Source of the DNA: Mycobacterium asiaticum
GTDB taxonomy: Bacteria > Actinomycetota > Actinomycetes > Mycobacteriales > Mycobacteriaceae
Direction: 5' to 3'
Length of the DNA stretch: 64,000 nt
NCBI RefSeq assembly: GCF_001673635.1
Contig: NZ_LZMH01000002.1
Location: 1-64,000 of the forward strand
The translations under genes were made by a program, and so were the position numbers. Positions within the stretch are counted from its first letter, which is position 1. Each line of letters starts with the position of its first letter. Below the pieces are notes generated by a model. It made no database searches, was not told where the DNA came from, and saw only the letters and a list, made by a program, of their open reading frames with translations. Positions 44,178 through 54,233 of this stretch are shown here, one piece after another.

Positions 44178-44190
44178 GGTGAGCAGGCTA

Positions 44191-44279
44191 CCGACGCCCG
44201 GTGACGATGCCGACCCCAGAGGGTCGGCTGAGGAGGCGGGCAATCAACCGACGCCCGGTGACGATGCCGACCCCAGAGG
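44191..44279. repeat. Direct repeat pair, 57-bp period, upstream of dnaX
   Basis: A 32-base sequence beginning CCGACGCCCGGTGACGATGC occurs at 44191-44222 and identically at 44248-44279, spaced by 25 bases (period 57). It lies between the dnaX start and the aminotransferase stop, in the dnaX 5' region. It resembles a variable-number intergenic repeat locus with 1.6 copies. Confidence 0.85.
44209..44228. terminator. 8-bp stem hairpin after aminotransferase gene
   Basis: GCCGACCC (44209-44216), four-base loop, GGGTCGGC (44221-44228). It forms from repeat copy 1 plus the adjoining bases; copy 2 cannot form it. It lies downstream of the minus-strand aminotransferase gene and upstream of dnaX, so it may terminate the former. 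Confidence 0.5.
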
Positions 44280-44286
44280 CGCAGAA

Positions 44287-45756
<1,470 letters not shown>

Positions 45757-45769
45757 CTACCATGACCAC

Positions 45770-45855
45770 GGAGGATTCGCCTAGTGGCCTATGGCGCTCG
45801 CCTGGAACGCGGGTTGGGTTAATAGCCCTCGCGGGTTCAAATCCCGCATCCTCCG
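45770..45855 (+). tRNA. serV: tRNA-Ser (anticodon GGA)
   Basis: An 86-base tRNA with acceptor stem GGAGGAT (45770-45776) pairing with ATCCTCC (45848-45854), anticodon loop CTGGAAC with GGA, a long class II variable arm, and T-loop GGTTCAAATCC. CCA is not encoded. The position between aminotransferase/ffs and lucA matches serV of M. tuberculosis. A strong hairpin follows. Confidence 0.96.
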
Positions 45856-45864
45856 CTGTACGGT

Positions 45865-45911
45865 CCGCCGTGTGACCAGGAACGACATTCGGCCTGGTCA
45901 CCTTTCGGCGG
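45865..45911 (+). terminator. Hairpin downstream of tRNA-Ser
   Basis: GTGACCAGG (45872-45880) pairs with CCTGGTCAC (45893-45901), extended by CCGCCG (45865-45870) with CGGCGG (45906-45911). It lies 10 bases after the tRNA and before lucA, fitting a tRNA terminator. Confidence 0.7.
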
Positions 45912-45939
45912 CGTGAGTTCAATCTGTTTGAGGAGGGGT

Positions 45940-46803
45940 ATGGGGCGCAAAGTCGCCATGCTTTGGCACGCGTCGTTTTCGATCGGCGCCGGCGTCCTCT
46001 TCTTCTATTTCGTCTTGCCGCGGTGGCCCGAGTTGGTGGGTGACACGCCAGAAATGCTCGGGCGGGTGCTGCGGATCGTCACCGGTGCGCTGATCGGACT
46101 GGCCGCCCTGCCGGTGGTCTTCACCCAGCGGCGTACCGGCAAGCCAGAGCTGGGCACCCCGCAAATGGCGCTTACGATCAGGACCTGTTCGATCGTCGCG
46201 CACGTGCTGGCCGGTGTGCTGATCGTGGGGACGGCGATCAGCGAGTTCTGGTTCAAGCTGGACACGGCCGGCCAATGGTTGTTCGCCATCTACGGGGCGG
46301 CGGCGGCCATCGCCGTGCTGGGCTTCTTCGCTTTCTACCTGTCGTTCGTGGCCGAGTTGCCGCCCCCGCCACCCAAACCGATCAAGCCGAAGAAGGTCAA
46401 GAAGAGCCGGGGCCGCGCAAAGAAGCGCGGCAAGGCCGACGAGGTTGACGCGGCTGACGACGAAGACGAAGACGAAGCGACCGAGGAAGCCGAAGACGAC
46501 GCAGACGACGAAGACGAGGAAGGCTCCGAAGACACCGTTGAGGCCCAAGACGCCGAAGACGAGGAATCGACGCAGGCCGAGACCGTCGAAGCAAAGGTGC
46601 CGGAGCCGGTAACTGCAGCGCAGGAAGCCGAGGAGACACCCGCCGAAACGACGGAGGAAACCGCCGACACCTCCGAGGCCGAGACCTCCGAAACCGATAC
46701 CGTCGAGGCGCCCGTCCAGCAGCGGCTCCGCAACCGGCGGCCCACCGGCAAGACATCGCACCGCCGCCGGCGCACCCGCGGCGGGGTGGCGGTCGAGGAA
46801 TAG
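45940..46803 (+). CDS. lucA: LucA-like membrane protein (Rv3723, lipid uptake coordinator)
   Basis: The 287-residue protein has four membrane helices within the first ~140 residues (MLWHASFSIGAGVLFFYF and so on), a proline patch PPPPPKPIKPKK, a basic run, then a very acidic low-complexity tail (Asp/Glu/Ala) and an arginine-rich end. In M. tuberculosis LucA stabilises Mce1 and Mce4 transporters for fatty acid and cholesterol uptake. AGGAGGGG precedes ATG 45940. The acidic tail is longer than in M. tuberculosis (about 254 residues in all there). Confidence 0.88.
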   Translation: MGRKVAMLWHASFSIGAGVLFFYFVLPRWPELVGDTPEMLGRVLRIVTGALIGLAALPVVFTQRRTGKPELGTPQMALTIRTCSIVAHVLAGVLIVGTAISEFWFKLDTAGQWLFAIYGAAAAIAVLGFFAFYLSFVAELPPPPPKPIKPKKVKKSRGRAKKRGKADEVDAADDEDEDEATEEAEDDADDEDEEGSEDTVEAQDAEDEESTQAETVEAKVPEPVTAAQEAEETPAETTEETADTSEAETSETDTVEAPVQQRLRNRRPTGKTSHRRRRTRGGVAVEE

Positions 46804-46807
46804 GCCC

Positions 46808-47548
46808 TCAGCGGCGCCGCAGCCGCTCGACGTAGTCGGCGATGCCCTGCAGCGTCTGGTCTGCACCCCAAATTCGGCGAACGTGATCGTCGATCTGCGC
46901 CCCGTCCCGGATGCGCTGCAGCGCGGGACCCCGCAGTTGCGCCTTGGTGTGGCTGTACGCCTGCACCGGGATGCTGCTGAGGTCAGTCGCTTCGGCCACG
47001 GCCGCCTCCAACAGCTCCTCAGAGACGATGCGGTGAGCCAGCCCCCGGGCGACGGCCTCGTCGCCGCGGTAGTTCCGTCCGCCGAGCAGGACCTCTTCGG
47101 CGTGGTCGCCGCAGGCGTAGCGCAGCACCTCGAGTGCGGCGACCGGAAACGCGACGCCCACCCGGACTTCGGCGGCACCGATCTGCGCCTCGGGACTGGC
47201 CAGGCGCCAATCGCAGGCACCGGCCAACACGCACCCGCCGGCTATCGCGGCGCCGTTGATCGCCGCCACAGTCGGTCCCGGGTAGCTGAACACCGCCTCG
47301 AACGCATCGGACAACGCGGGCACCAGCTGATCTGTGTAGCCCGCTCCGCCCTCGATCACGCGATTGAGGTCCACCCCGGCGGAGAACACCCGCCCAGCGC
47401 CGGTGATCACCAGGGCCCCACCGCCCGAGTGGGCGAGATCCTGGATGGTTTGCGTCAATTCACCGAGGGTCTCGACGTCAAGCGCATTCACCCGCCCCCA
47501 GGAAAGCGTCAGCACCTGCACCGATCCCGCAGCTTCGATCTCGATCAC
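46808..47548 (-). CDS. Enoyl-CoA hydratase/isomerase family protein
   Basis: The 246-residue crotonase-fold protein has the oxyanion-hole segments FSAGVDLNRV (~55-64) and AAINGAAIAGGCVLA (~95-109), and the glutamate region IGAAEVRVGVAFPVAALEVL. It probably acts on an acyl-CoA in lipid degradation. The second catalytic glutamate position cannot be assigned with certainty, so isomerase or other crotonase chemistry is possible. It is convergent with lucA (4-base gap) and is not at this place in M. tuberculosis as I recall. Confidence 0.88.
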   Translation of the reverse strand: MIEIEAAGSVQVLTLSWGRVNALDVETLGELTQTIQDLAHSGGGALVITGAGRVFSAGVDLNRVIEGGAGYTDQLVPALSDAFEAVFSYPGPTVAAINGAAIAGGCVLAGACDWRLASPEAQIGAAEVRVGVAFPVAALEVLRYACGDHAEEVLLGGRNYRGDEAVARGLAHRIVSEELLEAAVAEATDLSSIPVQAYSHTKAQLRGPALQRIRDGAQIDDHVRRIWGADQTLQGIADYVERLRRR

Positions 47549-47651
47549 AGGGATACTTCACCACAGTTTTTGGGATCGGTAGCAACGCCCACCGCCTGTA
47601 CTTGCTCCCATGACGACGCCATCAGGGCGGCGCATGACGGAAGGAAGTCCA

Positions 47652-48137
47652 GTGAAACGTGCTATCGCGGTTGCGATCGGAACCCTCGGCTGCGCGTCCG
47701 CGCTGGTGGGCTGCTCGAGCGGCGGCCACACCGCCAGCCCGGCCTCGAATGCACCGGCCAGTGTCGCCACCGGTGGCGGCGCCGGGACCGAGGTCAAGGT
47801 GGGCGGCTCGGACTTGGCGGGTCTGAACCCGTCCTCGGTCACCTGCGTCAGGCAGGGCGGCAAGATCAACATCGATAGTGGTTCGACCGGCGGCCAGCAG
47901 GCGTTGGCGGTGGTCATGACCGAAGGCAACCCGCCCACGGTCGACTCCCTGGCCATGGTCGTCGACGGCAACGCCCTGTCGGTCTCCGACAACATGGGCG
48001 CCAAGGTCGGTGAGGCCAAGGTCGCGGTGGACGGCAAGACCTACACCATCACCGGTCAGGCGCAGGGCGCCGACCTGAAGAACCCGATGGCCGGAATGAT
48101 CACCAAGGACTTCAGCATCAAGGTGTCGTGCGGCTGA
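47652..48137 (+). CDS. LpqH-like (19 kDa antigen family) lipoprotein
   Basis: The 161-residue precursor starts at GTG 47652 behind a GGAAGGAAG site. A lipoprotein signal (MKRAIAVAIGTLGCASALVG) ends in the lipobox with Cys21, followed by a Ser/Gly/Thr/Ala-rich, probably glycosylated linker and a domain with the LpqH-typical MTEGNPPTVDSLAMVVDG, TITGQAQGADLKNPM and the final VSCG. Two cysteines of the mature domain (VTCVRQGG and VSCG) likely form the disulfide. M. tuberculosis lpqH is elsewhere, so this is a paralog. Function as cell-wall associated glycolipoprotein is inferred. Confidence 0.87.
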   Translation: MKRAIAVAIGTLGCASALVGCSSGGHTASPASNAPASVATGGGAGTEVKVGGSDLAGLNPSSVTCVRQGGKINIDSGSTGGQQALAVVMTEGNPPTVDSLAMVVDGNALSVSDNMGAKVGEAKVAVDGKTYTITGQAQGADLKNPMAGMITKDFSIKVSCG

Positions 48138-48214
48138 TGAGGGGTAGTTCGGGGCGGCGGGCATGCAGTGCATGTCCGCCGTTCCGAATTGGCGTCCGGA
48201 CTTATGATGCAGCC

Positions 48215-49948
48215 GTGTCGATCTCCGGCGACCTCGATCGGGCGCGTCAGTTGACGTTCGCCGCCGATGAGGGCGCGGCCCGGGATCTGTTGCTGACCCT
48301 GCCACCGCAGATCGAGCGGGCCGACCGCGACGATCTGTTGCTCGAAGTCTTCGCGCAGCTCGGCGAGATCTACCTGGTCCGCGGCGCGAATGACGGAGTG
48401 CGCGAATGCATCCGGCGAATGCGCGAACCGTTGGCGATCTATCGAAGCATCCTGGATGGCACCCGTCCCGAGGCCGCCGCGCAGGTGATCATGTCGGACG
48501 CCGAGATCGCACACATGGTCCTGCGCTACTCGCGGCGGGCGCAGTTCCTCGAGATCGGATTGGCCGCGGCACAGGGCAACCACGAGGAAGCGGCGGACGC
48601 GCTGCGCGTACTGGCCGAAAGCGAGTGCTCCGACGACGATCTCGCGGACGAACGGCAACGATTACTCACCCACGCGCAACTGCTCTGCGCGACCGCCCTG
48701 TGCGACGACGATCTGCACGTGCGGTCGCTGCCGTTGTGGGCCGAGGTGCTCGATGCCCTCAACCGGCCCGCACGAGGAACCGAAGCCGACGACTACATCT
48801 GGGTTTCGGCGGCGACCGGCTACGGCAGGTTCTGCATCGAGACCGGGCGCCTGGCCGAGGCCGAGCCCTGGTTGCGCCGCGCCGGCGCCCGTGCTCAGGC
48901 CCGCGGCTGGGAATTGGCAAGCGCGCGAACACAACTGGAGCGTGCCGCGGCCTGCTGGACCGCCGGCGATCACGAAACCACCGAGCAGCTGGTCTCCGAT
49001 GCCTATCCGGTAATCGCCCGCCACGCACGCGCTCACGACGTGTCCCGCTGCTGGCTGTACATGGGGCTGACCCGGCTCGCAAGCGGCGCGCTGGAAGCCG
49101 CCGACCAATGCTGGGAGCACGCGGAGCAACACTGGCGCGACCTGGGCAAGCCGCTACATCTTCACCGTATTCTGTTGCAGCGCAGCTGGATCGCAATATT
49201 CTGGGGGCGCTTTTCCCAGGCTGTCGAGCTGATCGCGCAGGCCCGCGAGTTGCTCGACTCGTCGCCGCGCAGCAGCTGGCTCCAATACGCCATGCTGGAC
49301 AATCATCTGGGGACCGTCTGGCGGGCGGACGCGCTGGCGGATCTGGGTTTCGACGGGTCCGGTGACCCCGACGAGTCGTTGCAGGAGATCGAGGCCCGGC
49401 AGGCCGAATCGCTCGGAATCCTGCGCGGCGAAGTCGGGACCCCGGAGTACTGGCGCGCGATGGGCAAGCTGGAACAGGCAGCCGAACTCAAGGTGCCCGC
49501 TGCGCTGGCCGTGGACTCCGTACGCTATTCGATCGCCGACGCCGATGCCCGATCACGCTGGGCCGCACAGGTCTCGGCGCCGATCCTGGCCAGCGCATTC
49601 GCGGTCGCGTGGGAATGGGAGAACACCGAGCTGATCAGCGAACTGGTCGAATATCACAGCGCTCGTGGCACATTCAACACCGAACAACAGCAACGTCAGG
49701 TCGGCGAATGGGAGTCCACCGGCACCGGACCGGTGCTCGTCGAGAGCGACGACGACCTGGCTCTTCCGGCAGCGGCGGCCGGATCTGCATCGTCACAAGC
49801 TAATTCGCTGACCCGCCTCGGACCGCTGCCGCCACTGCAGATGCAACCGGGCGCACCGCCGATCATGAGTCACTATCGCGCGCTGGCGTTTCAGCGGTAC
49901 GGCCGCGAGGTTACCGCCGCCGAACCGGCCTGGTCAACCTGGCCATGA
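48215..49948 (+). CDS. TPR-type helical repeat protein, partner of CHAT protease
   Basis: The 577-residue protein starts at GTG 48215 and is alpha-helical throughout, with recognisable TPR-like pairs (for example GRFCIETGRLAEAEPWLRRA, LASGALEAADQCWEHAEQHW, GRFSQAVELIAQARELLD). The C-terminal 50 residues are Ala/Ser/Pro-rich and end with a short helix (MSHYRALAFQRYGRE). It has no signal peptide. Its stop overlaps the CHAT gene start (ATGA), so the two are translationally coupled and probably form a complex: a TPR sensor or scaffold with a protease. The region is absent from the syntenic M. tuberculosis interval as I recall. Confidence 0.8.
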   Translation: MSISGDLDRARQLTFAADEGAARDLLLTLPPQIERADRDDLLLEVFAQLGEIYLVRGANDGVRECIRRMREPLAIYRSILDGTRPEAAAQVIMSDAEIAHMVLRYSRRAQFLEIGLAAAQGNHEEAADALRVLAESECSDDDLADERQRLLTHAQLLCATALCDDDLHVRSLPLWAEVLDALNRPARGTEADDYIWVSAATGYGRFCIETGRLAEAEPWLRRAGARAQARGWELASARTQLERAAACWTAGDHETTEQLVSDAYPVIARHARAHDVSRCWLYMGLTRLASGALEAADQCWEHAEQHWRDLGKPLHLHRILLQRSWIAIFWGRFSQAVELIAQARELLDSSPRSSWLQYAMLDNHLGTVWRADALADLGFDGSGDPDESLQEIEARQAESLGILRGEVGTPEYWRAMGKLEQAAELKVPAALAVDSVRYSIADADARSRWAAQVSAPILASAFAVAWEWENTELISELVEYHSARGTFNTEQQQRQVGEWESTGTGPVLVESDDDLALPAAAAGSASSQANSLTRLGPLPPLQMQPGAPPIMSHYRALAFQRYGREVTAAEPAWSTWP

Positions 49949-51312
49949 CCGACGCGACCCTGGTCCTGCGCTACGCCGACGTCGGGATCGCCACGTATGC
50001 CAGCCTACGCTTGATCGACGAGTCCGGAATGACGCAAAAGACCGTCAACTGGGTGGTCGAAGAGCCAATCCTGTTGGCTGCCTTGCAGGAGCTGCGCGAT
50101 GCCCTGCCCGAGCCATACGGCTCCGAGAGTAGGCGGGACGCCATCGAGCGGGCTCTGACCCGCGGCCCGTTCGCGACGCCGGACACCGAACTGACGGTCG
50201 CCTACATCCTCGGCGTGCTGCTCATCGGCACCGCGGGATGGCAACTGCTGACGGACTGCGCCGCAACGCCGCGACCGGCGCTGTTCATCTCGCCCAGCGC
50301 CCGGCTGGCCAGGGTCCCCTGGGGATTGCTTGCGGTGCCCAAATCCGGCCCCAGCAAAGAGGAGCTGGTGCGGGCCCGGCAGGACGCGATCACTTCCAGC
50401 GGGCGGGTGGCCGCTCAAATCCCCTGGCAGCTCGCTGATGTCAAAGAGCACACCGACGGCTACCGCCTGATGGAGTTGGTCGATGTACTGATCGCGGTGC
50501 CACAGAACATCGTTCACGCGCCGCGACCCCACACCGATTGGAGCGACCGGCACGAGGGCCCGCCGCTACTGATCCTGGATCCCCGGGTACCGGGACAACG
50601 CCCGGACTCCGCGCTCGGGTCGGTACTCGGGCGGCCGTCGGAACAAACCCCGCTGGCACGGTATTTCGCCGAATCGTTGCGGCACCGGCGGGTCTTGCCG
50701 GACGTCGGCAGCGCGGTGGAGCTGTTCCGCCGCCAGGACGCCGACCGCGGCTGGTTGGCCGATTTGCTGACGCAGCAGCCGAACCGACTGTTGTACGTCG
50801 GACACGCCAGCTCCGCGGACGACGACGTGGGCCACGCAGACCGGGCCGCGCTGCACCTCGCGTGCACAGCAACTGCAGCCGGAGACGCCGCACCGATTGG
50901 CAATCATCGCCCCTTGACCGCCTCGGACCTTATGGCGTTACGGTTGCCGATCCCGCCGCGGGTGGCGTTGCTGGCGTGCGCTTCGGGCGGGGATTACCAG
51001 TTCGACGAGGCGACAGGTCTGGTGGCGGCGATGATCCTGGGCGGGGCGCAATTGGTGACCGCCACGCTCTGGTCGCTGCCCACCACAGCCGCGTATCGGC
51101 AGTTCGTGCCGGCGGCAGGCGGCGCGAACACGCCCGATCCCATGGCCGAAGTCGTTGTCGGCGTGGACAGTGCGCACGAGCAGGCCGACGCCGGGTGCGC
51201 GGTCAATCGCTGGCAGCGCGCGCAGATGCGGCGCTGGCGGGACGGTGCCGTCACCGCCAGCCCGTTGTTCTGGGGTGCACTGGTCACGTTCGCCGTGGAC
51301 GGTGCGCGTTGA
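49945..51312 (+). CDS. CHAT domain (caspase-like cysteine protease) protein
   Basis: The 455-residue protein has an N-terminal ~110-residue region of unclear fold, then a CHAT domain. Motifs are ALFISPSARLARVPWGLL, the catalytic His287 in RLLYVGHASSAD, and the catalytic Cys345 in ALLACASGGD, followed by the clan-typical GGAQLVTATLWSLPTT. Both dyad residues are present, so protease activity is likely. CHAT proteases paired with TPR proteins occur in bacterial conflict or cell-death systems; the target here is unknown. It starts inside the TPR gene and ends 12 bases before a convergent small gene. Confidence 0.88.
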   Translation: MTDATLVLRYADVGIATYASLRLIDESGMTQKTVNWVVEEPILLAALQELRDALPEPYGSESRRDAIERALTRGPFATPDTELTVAYILGVLLIGTAGWQLLTDCAATPRPALFISPSARLARVPWGLLAVPKSGPSKEELVRARQDAITSSGRVAAQIPWQLADVKEHTDGYRLMELVDVLIAVPQNIVHAPRPHTDWSDRHEGPPLLILDPRVPGQRPDSALGSVLGRPSEQTPLARYFAESLRHRRVLPDVGSAVELFRRQDADRGWLADLLTQQPNRLLYVGHASSADDDVGHADRAALHLACTATAAGDAAPIGNHRPLTASDLMALRLPIPPRVALLACASGGDYQFDEATGLVAAMILGGAQLVTATLWSLPTTAAYRQFVPAAGGANTPDPMAEVVVGVDSAHEQADAGCAVNRWQRAQMRRWRDGAVTASPLFWGALVTFAVDGAR

Positions 51313-51324
51313 ACGGCCGGTCCG

Positions 51325-51693
51325 TCATACCAGGGCGAGACCCTGAGCCCGCACCGCCAACTCGTCATCGGGTAGCGAAAGCTCCTCCCGCGCAGCGGGA
51401 TCGAACGCGACCAGCATGACCAGGCCCGGACGCAGCGTGGACAGGTCCGCATCCCGGTCGTGGTGCACCAAGCGGCCGACGAAAGTGTCACCATCCACGC
51501 TGGACACCTCTATCCAGATCTGGCGTTCGCCGGCGTGCGCCTCAGCCTGCTCATCCACGACGGTTCGCACGGTGCCGACCCCGACCGCAAGGCTGTCGTC
51601 CGTGCGCTTGCGCGCGTTGCGGGTGGCCCGGCGGGTCAACGTTGCCAGTAGCGCGATGTGGGCCCCAATTGCCATCAGCTTCGACTTGTTCAT
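51325..51693 (-). CDS. Hypothetical 122-residue protein in the CHAT gene group
   Basis: The protein begins MNKSKLMAIGAHIALLATLTRR, a weakly hydrophobic start, then a basic stretch and a beta-rich domain (IWIEVSSVDGDTFVGRLVHH, then LVMLVAFDPAAREELSLPDD). It lies on the opposite strand between the CHAT gene and two further plus-strand genes, convergent with the first and divergent from the second (84 bases between starts). I do not recognise it. It could be an inhibitor, an envelope anchor or unrelated. Reading frame and codon use look real. Confidence 0.65.
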   Translation of the reverse strand: MNKSKLMAIGAHIALLATLTRRATRNARKRTDDSLAVGVGTVRTVVDEQAEAHAGERQIWIEVSSVDGDTFVGRLVHHDRDADLSTLRPGLVMLVAFDPAAREELSLPDDELAVRAQGLALV

Positions 51694-51777
51694 GGGACCA
51701 GCTTCGGGACAGCGATCGGCTACCGAACCCAACTTTTCGAGTACCAGGATTTTCCCGGCTGCCCCTATCCTGTGGTC

Positions 51778-53124
51778 ATGAGCGCCGATTCGCAGGTGGA
51801 ACCTGCCCTGAACGGACGCGACGACCGCGACGACCGTGCGCTGGGACAGCCCCGGCGGGCGGTGATCGACGCTGCGTGGCGGGCCATCGGTCCCGGCGTT
51901 GAAGTGTTGAGCAGCGACGACGGCGGCCCGCTGAGCCGGACCGTGAAACGCATCATCGACCCGCTGGTGCTGCGGCTGCGCGCCAACCCCCAGTATTCGG
52001 CACCCGTCGTCACCGATGCCGTCGCCGTGGCGATACACGACCTCATCGTCGGCAACGCGGCCGAATTGCGCTGCGCAGCAGCCTGGTTCGAGGTGCTGAA
52101 GCTGCAGCGCAGGCGGCTGCGGATACGCAGCGGCAACGCGCAGGAGCTGTACTTCCCGGTGTGTTTCGAGCTAGCCGTCACCAAAGGTGCACCGACAACC
52201 GAAGATTCGGCGACCGCGGCCGAGGTGCTGCAGGAGGTGCATCAGGGCCGGGATCGCACCGCGGTCGAGGTGCTCAACGATTACGTGACTAGCGCACAGG
52301 TGGTGGCGACCCTGGCGGCTCAGCTGGTCGCGAGCTGGCGCGACGTGCGGGCCGACGACGCCCCACGCGAACCGTTCATGGCGGAGCTGACCACCGTGCT
52401 CGGCCCGGTCAAGAGCCACACCGCCGCCGCGGCGCGGCAGCGCGTCTGGACTGCGATGATCGCCGACACCACGCCCTACAACTTGGGTGCGCTGATCCGC
52501 CTCGAATCCGCCGGCGTGCCATGGTCGATCGTGGACCTGGGTTTGAGTGCCGCGGCCCCGCAACGTCCCCCGGAAGTGACCGGCGGATCCGAAAGCGACC
52601 GCCCGCTGGATCGCACCGTGGTGGACCGGGTCCGCTCCACGTTGCGGCGCGCCCTGGATCGGGACGCACTGCCGGATGTCCCGCTGTTATGCGCGGAGGA
52701 GGTGGACCGAGCCTGCGCGCCGTGGGGACTGCTCGCCGAGGACAAGCAGGCCACTCTGTTGGCGGGTATCGAGGTGGCCGTCGACCTGGCGCCGCTGGAC
52801 CGCTCGGTCACCAGTCGGTACGGGCTGGCCGCGCAGATTCAGGCGCGGCTGCGCAAGGAGGCCTACGTGCTGCACGCGCGGCGTTATCTGGCCGAGGGCG
52901 GGCCGATTCATCCGCGCCAGCAACAGGTTGTCGACGATCTCGCGTCGTACGCGCAGCCGTACCTGAGCCGGCTGTGGGCGCGACTGCACGGACGCGACGT
53001 GTGGCAGGAGCCCTGTGACGACATCGACGATGTGCGGTCGCTGCTGGAAGGTGTCGCCAGGTCGGTCAGCCTCGACCATCGACAGCGGATCAAGTCGATG
53101 CTGGAACTGCAGGTGGCGGGATGA
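51778..53124 (+). CDS. Unrecognised 448-residue helical protein in the CHAT gene group
   Basis: The protein starts MSADSQVEPALNGRDDRDDR at ATG 51778. It is predicted mostly helical, with no signal peptide or membrane segment. Noticeable parts are RRAVIDAAWRAIGPGVEVL, LRCAAAWFEVLKLQRRRLRI and QQQVVDDLASYAQPYLSRLW. No enzymatic motif is visible. The stop overlaps the next start (ATGA), so it is coupled with the 370-residue gene. It shares the accessory segment and strand with the TPR-CHAT pair; a joint function is inference. Confidence 0.72.
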   Translation: MSADSQVEPALNGRDDRDDRALGQPRRAVIDAAWRAIGPGVEVLSSDDGGPLSRTVKRIIDPLVLRLRANPQYSAPVVTDAVAVAIHDLIVGNAAELRCAAAWFEVLKLQRRRLRIRSGNAQELYFPVCFELAVTKGAPTTEDSATAAEVLQEVHQGRDRTAVEVLNDYVTSAQVVATLAAQLVASWRDVRADDAPREPFMAELTTVLGPVKSHTAAAARQRVWTAMIADTTPYNLGALIRLESAGVPWSIVDLGLSAAAPQRPPEVTGGSESDRPLDRTVVDRVRSTLRRALDRDALPDVPLLCAEEVDRACAPWGLLAEDKQATLLAGIEVAVDLAPLDRSVTSRYGLAAQIQARLRKEAYVLHARRYLAEGGPIHPRQQQVVDDLASYAQPYLSRLWARLHGRDVWQEPCDDIDDVRSLLEGVARSVSLDHRQRIKSMLELQVAG

Positions 53125-54233
53125 GACTGATCAGCGACTCCGGACTTTGGGCACAGACCTCACCGTTGGTCGCGGTGCTGGAGGTCAGTGGCGCGGTGCT
53201 GTCCTGGATCGTGGACGACCCGGCCGGTGCCGCCGCCGGCCAGATCACTTTCACCGACCCGGACCGGGCCGATTGGCTGTGGCGGGTGGTCGGTCGGGCC
53301 GGTCACCTCGCGGTGCTGTCGGCCGCGGCGACGACCGACGAACCCCGGGATTTCGACGGCTTTGACATAACGCCGGGATCGCTGGACCCACTGCACCGGT
53401 TGGCGATCGGTCAGTGGCTGCGGCGCTGGTGGCCCGCCAGCCAGCGCGACGGTGTCACCGCGCTCGATCAAGCCCTGCTCGACGCCGAGATCGCGTTGCT
53501 GACCGCCGGCGTGGACGGCTTCTTCACCGACGACACCCTGGATTCGGACGTGACGGAACTGCTGAGTCGGCACGTCGCAGCCCTGACGGCACACGTGCGA
53601 AGCAACGATCCCCGCGTCCGCGACCTGGTGCGGGCCGCCGCCGAGCTCGCCGACGAGGTCGGTGTCGACGGCACCGGCTGGGCGGAACTGTCCGCGGCTG
53701 TGCAGGATTCGGGCCTGAGCCTGGCCGAGCCGACCGGCTACCGCGATGACTACGCGCTGGCCGCCGGCGCCGATCCCGGCCCAGCCGCCGTGTCGTCGAT
53801 CGGCCGAGGTGTCGCGTCGATCAACTGGGGAGCGGTGCCGCCGGGTGTTTTCGACGCGGCCGAAGACACCGTCGACTGGCGCGTCGAAGCGGCCGGCCCG
53901 TCGGTCGTCGCCGTCGTCCGTGCGGCCGTCATCGGACCCGATCCGGCCACCGACGTACCGGTTCGCGTTCAGTCCGGAGACGTCAGCGGGGCCGCCGCGC
54001 TGGATGCCGGCGGCCGGGCCACCGTGCCGCTCGTCGACGGCCAACGGCGAGCGCTGACGGAATCGGTTGCCTGGGACCACGATTGGCCGGCCACGTCGGT
54101 CATCGTCGGCGCCGATGTGACCGAACCCAGGGCGGCGCGGGAACGGATCCGCGGTTGGGTGCGGTCGCGGCTGGACCAGCCGCCGCCGGACGCCTTCCTC
54201 GCCGAGATCCTGGCAGCCGAATCGTCCTACTAG
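53121..54233 (+). CDS. Unrecognised 370-residue protein coupled to the preceding gene
   Basis: The protein starts MRLISDSGLWAQTSPLVAVL within the preceding stop. The first ~75 residues look beta-rich (VLEVSGAVLSWIVDDPAG), the middle (about 85-220) is helical, and residues ~250-330 look like a beta-sandwich (VVAVVRAAVIGPDPATDV, VRVQSGDVSGAAALDAGG). No signal peptide. The three-part layout suggests recognition rather than catalysis. I do not recognise the family. The gene ends near a small tandem repeat (54223-54272). Confidence 0.7.
   Translation: MRLISDSGLWAQTSPLVAVLEVSGAVLSWIVDDPAGAAAGQITFTDPDRADWLWRVVGRAGHLAVLSAAATTDEPRDFDGFDITPGSLDPLHRLAIGQWLRRWWPASQRDGVTALDQALLDAEIALLTAGVDGFFTDDTLDSDVTELLSRHVAALTAHVRSNDPRVRDLVRAAAELADEVGVDGTGWAELSAAVQDSGLSLAEPTGYRDDYALAAGADPGPAAVSSIGRGVASINWGAVPPGVFDAAEDTVDWRVEAAGPSVVAVVRAAVIGPDPATDVPVRVQSGDVSGAAALDAGGRATVPLVDGQRRALTESVAWDHDWPATSVIVGADVTEPRAARERIRGWVRSRLDQPPPDAFLAEILAAESSY

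Noticed and set aside
42489..44204. 571-codon plus-strand frame across dnaX
   Set aside because: Arg/Gly/Asp-biased composition and exact antisense overlap with the DnaX ATPase show it is a high-GC shadow.
45919..47220. 433-codon minus-strand frame spanning lucA and part of the hydratase gene
   Set aside because: It covers two real genes; its Phe/Gly/Val-rich middle is the antisense of the acidic LucA tail.
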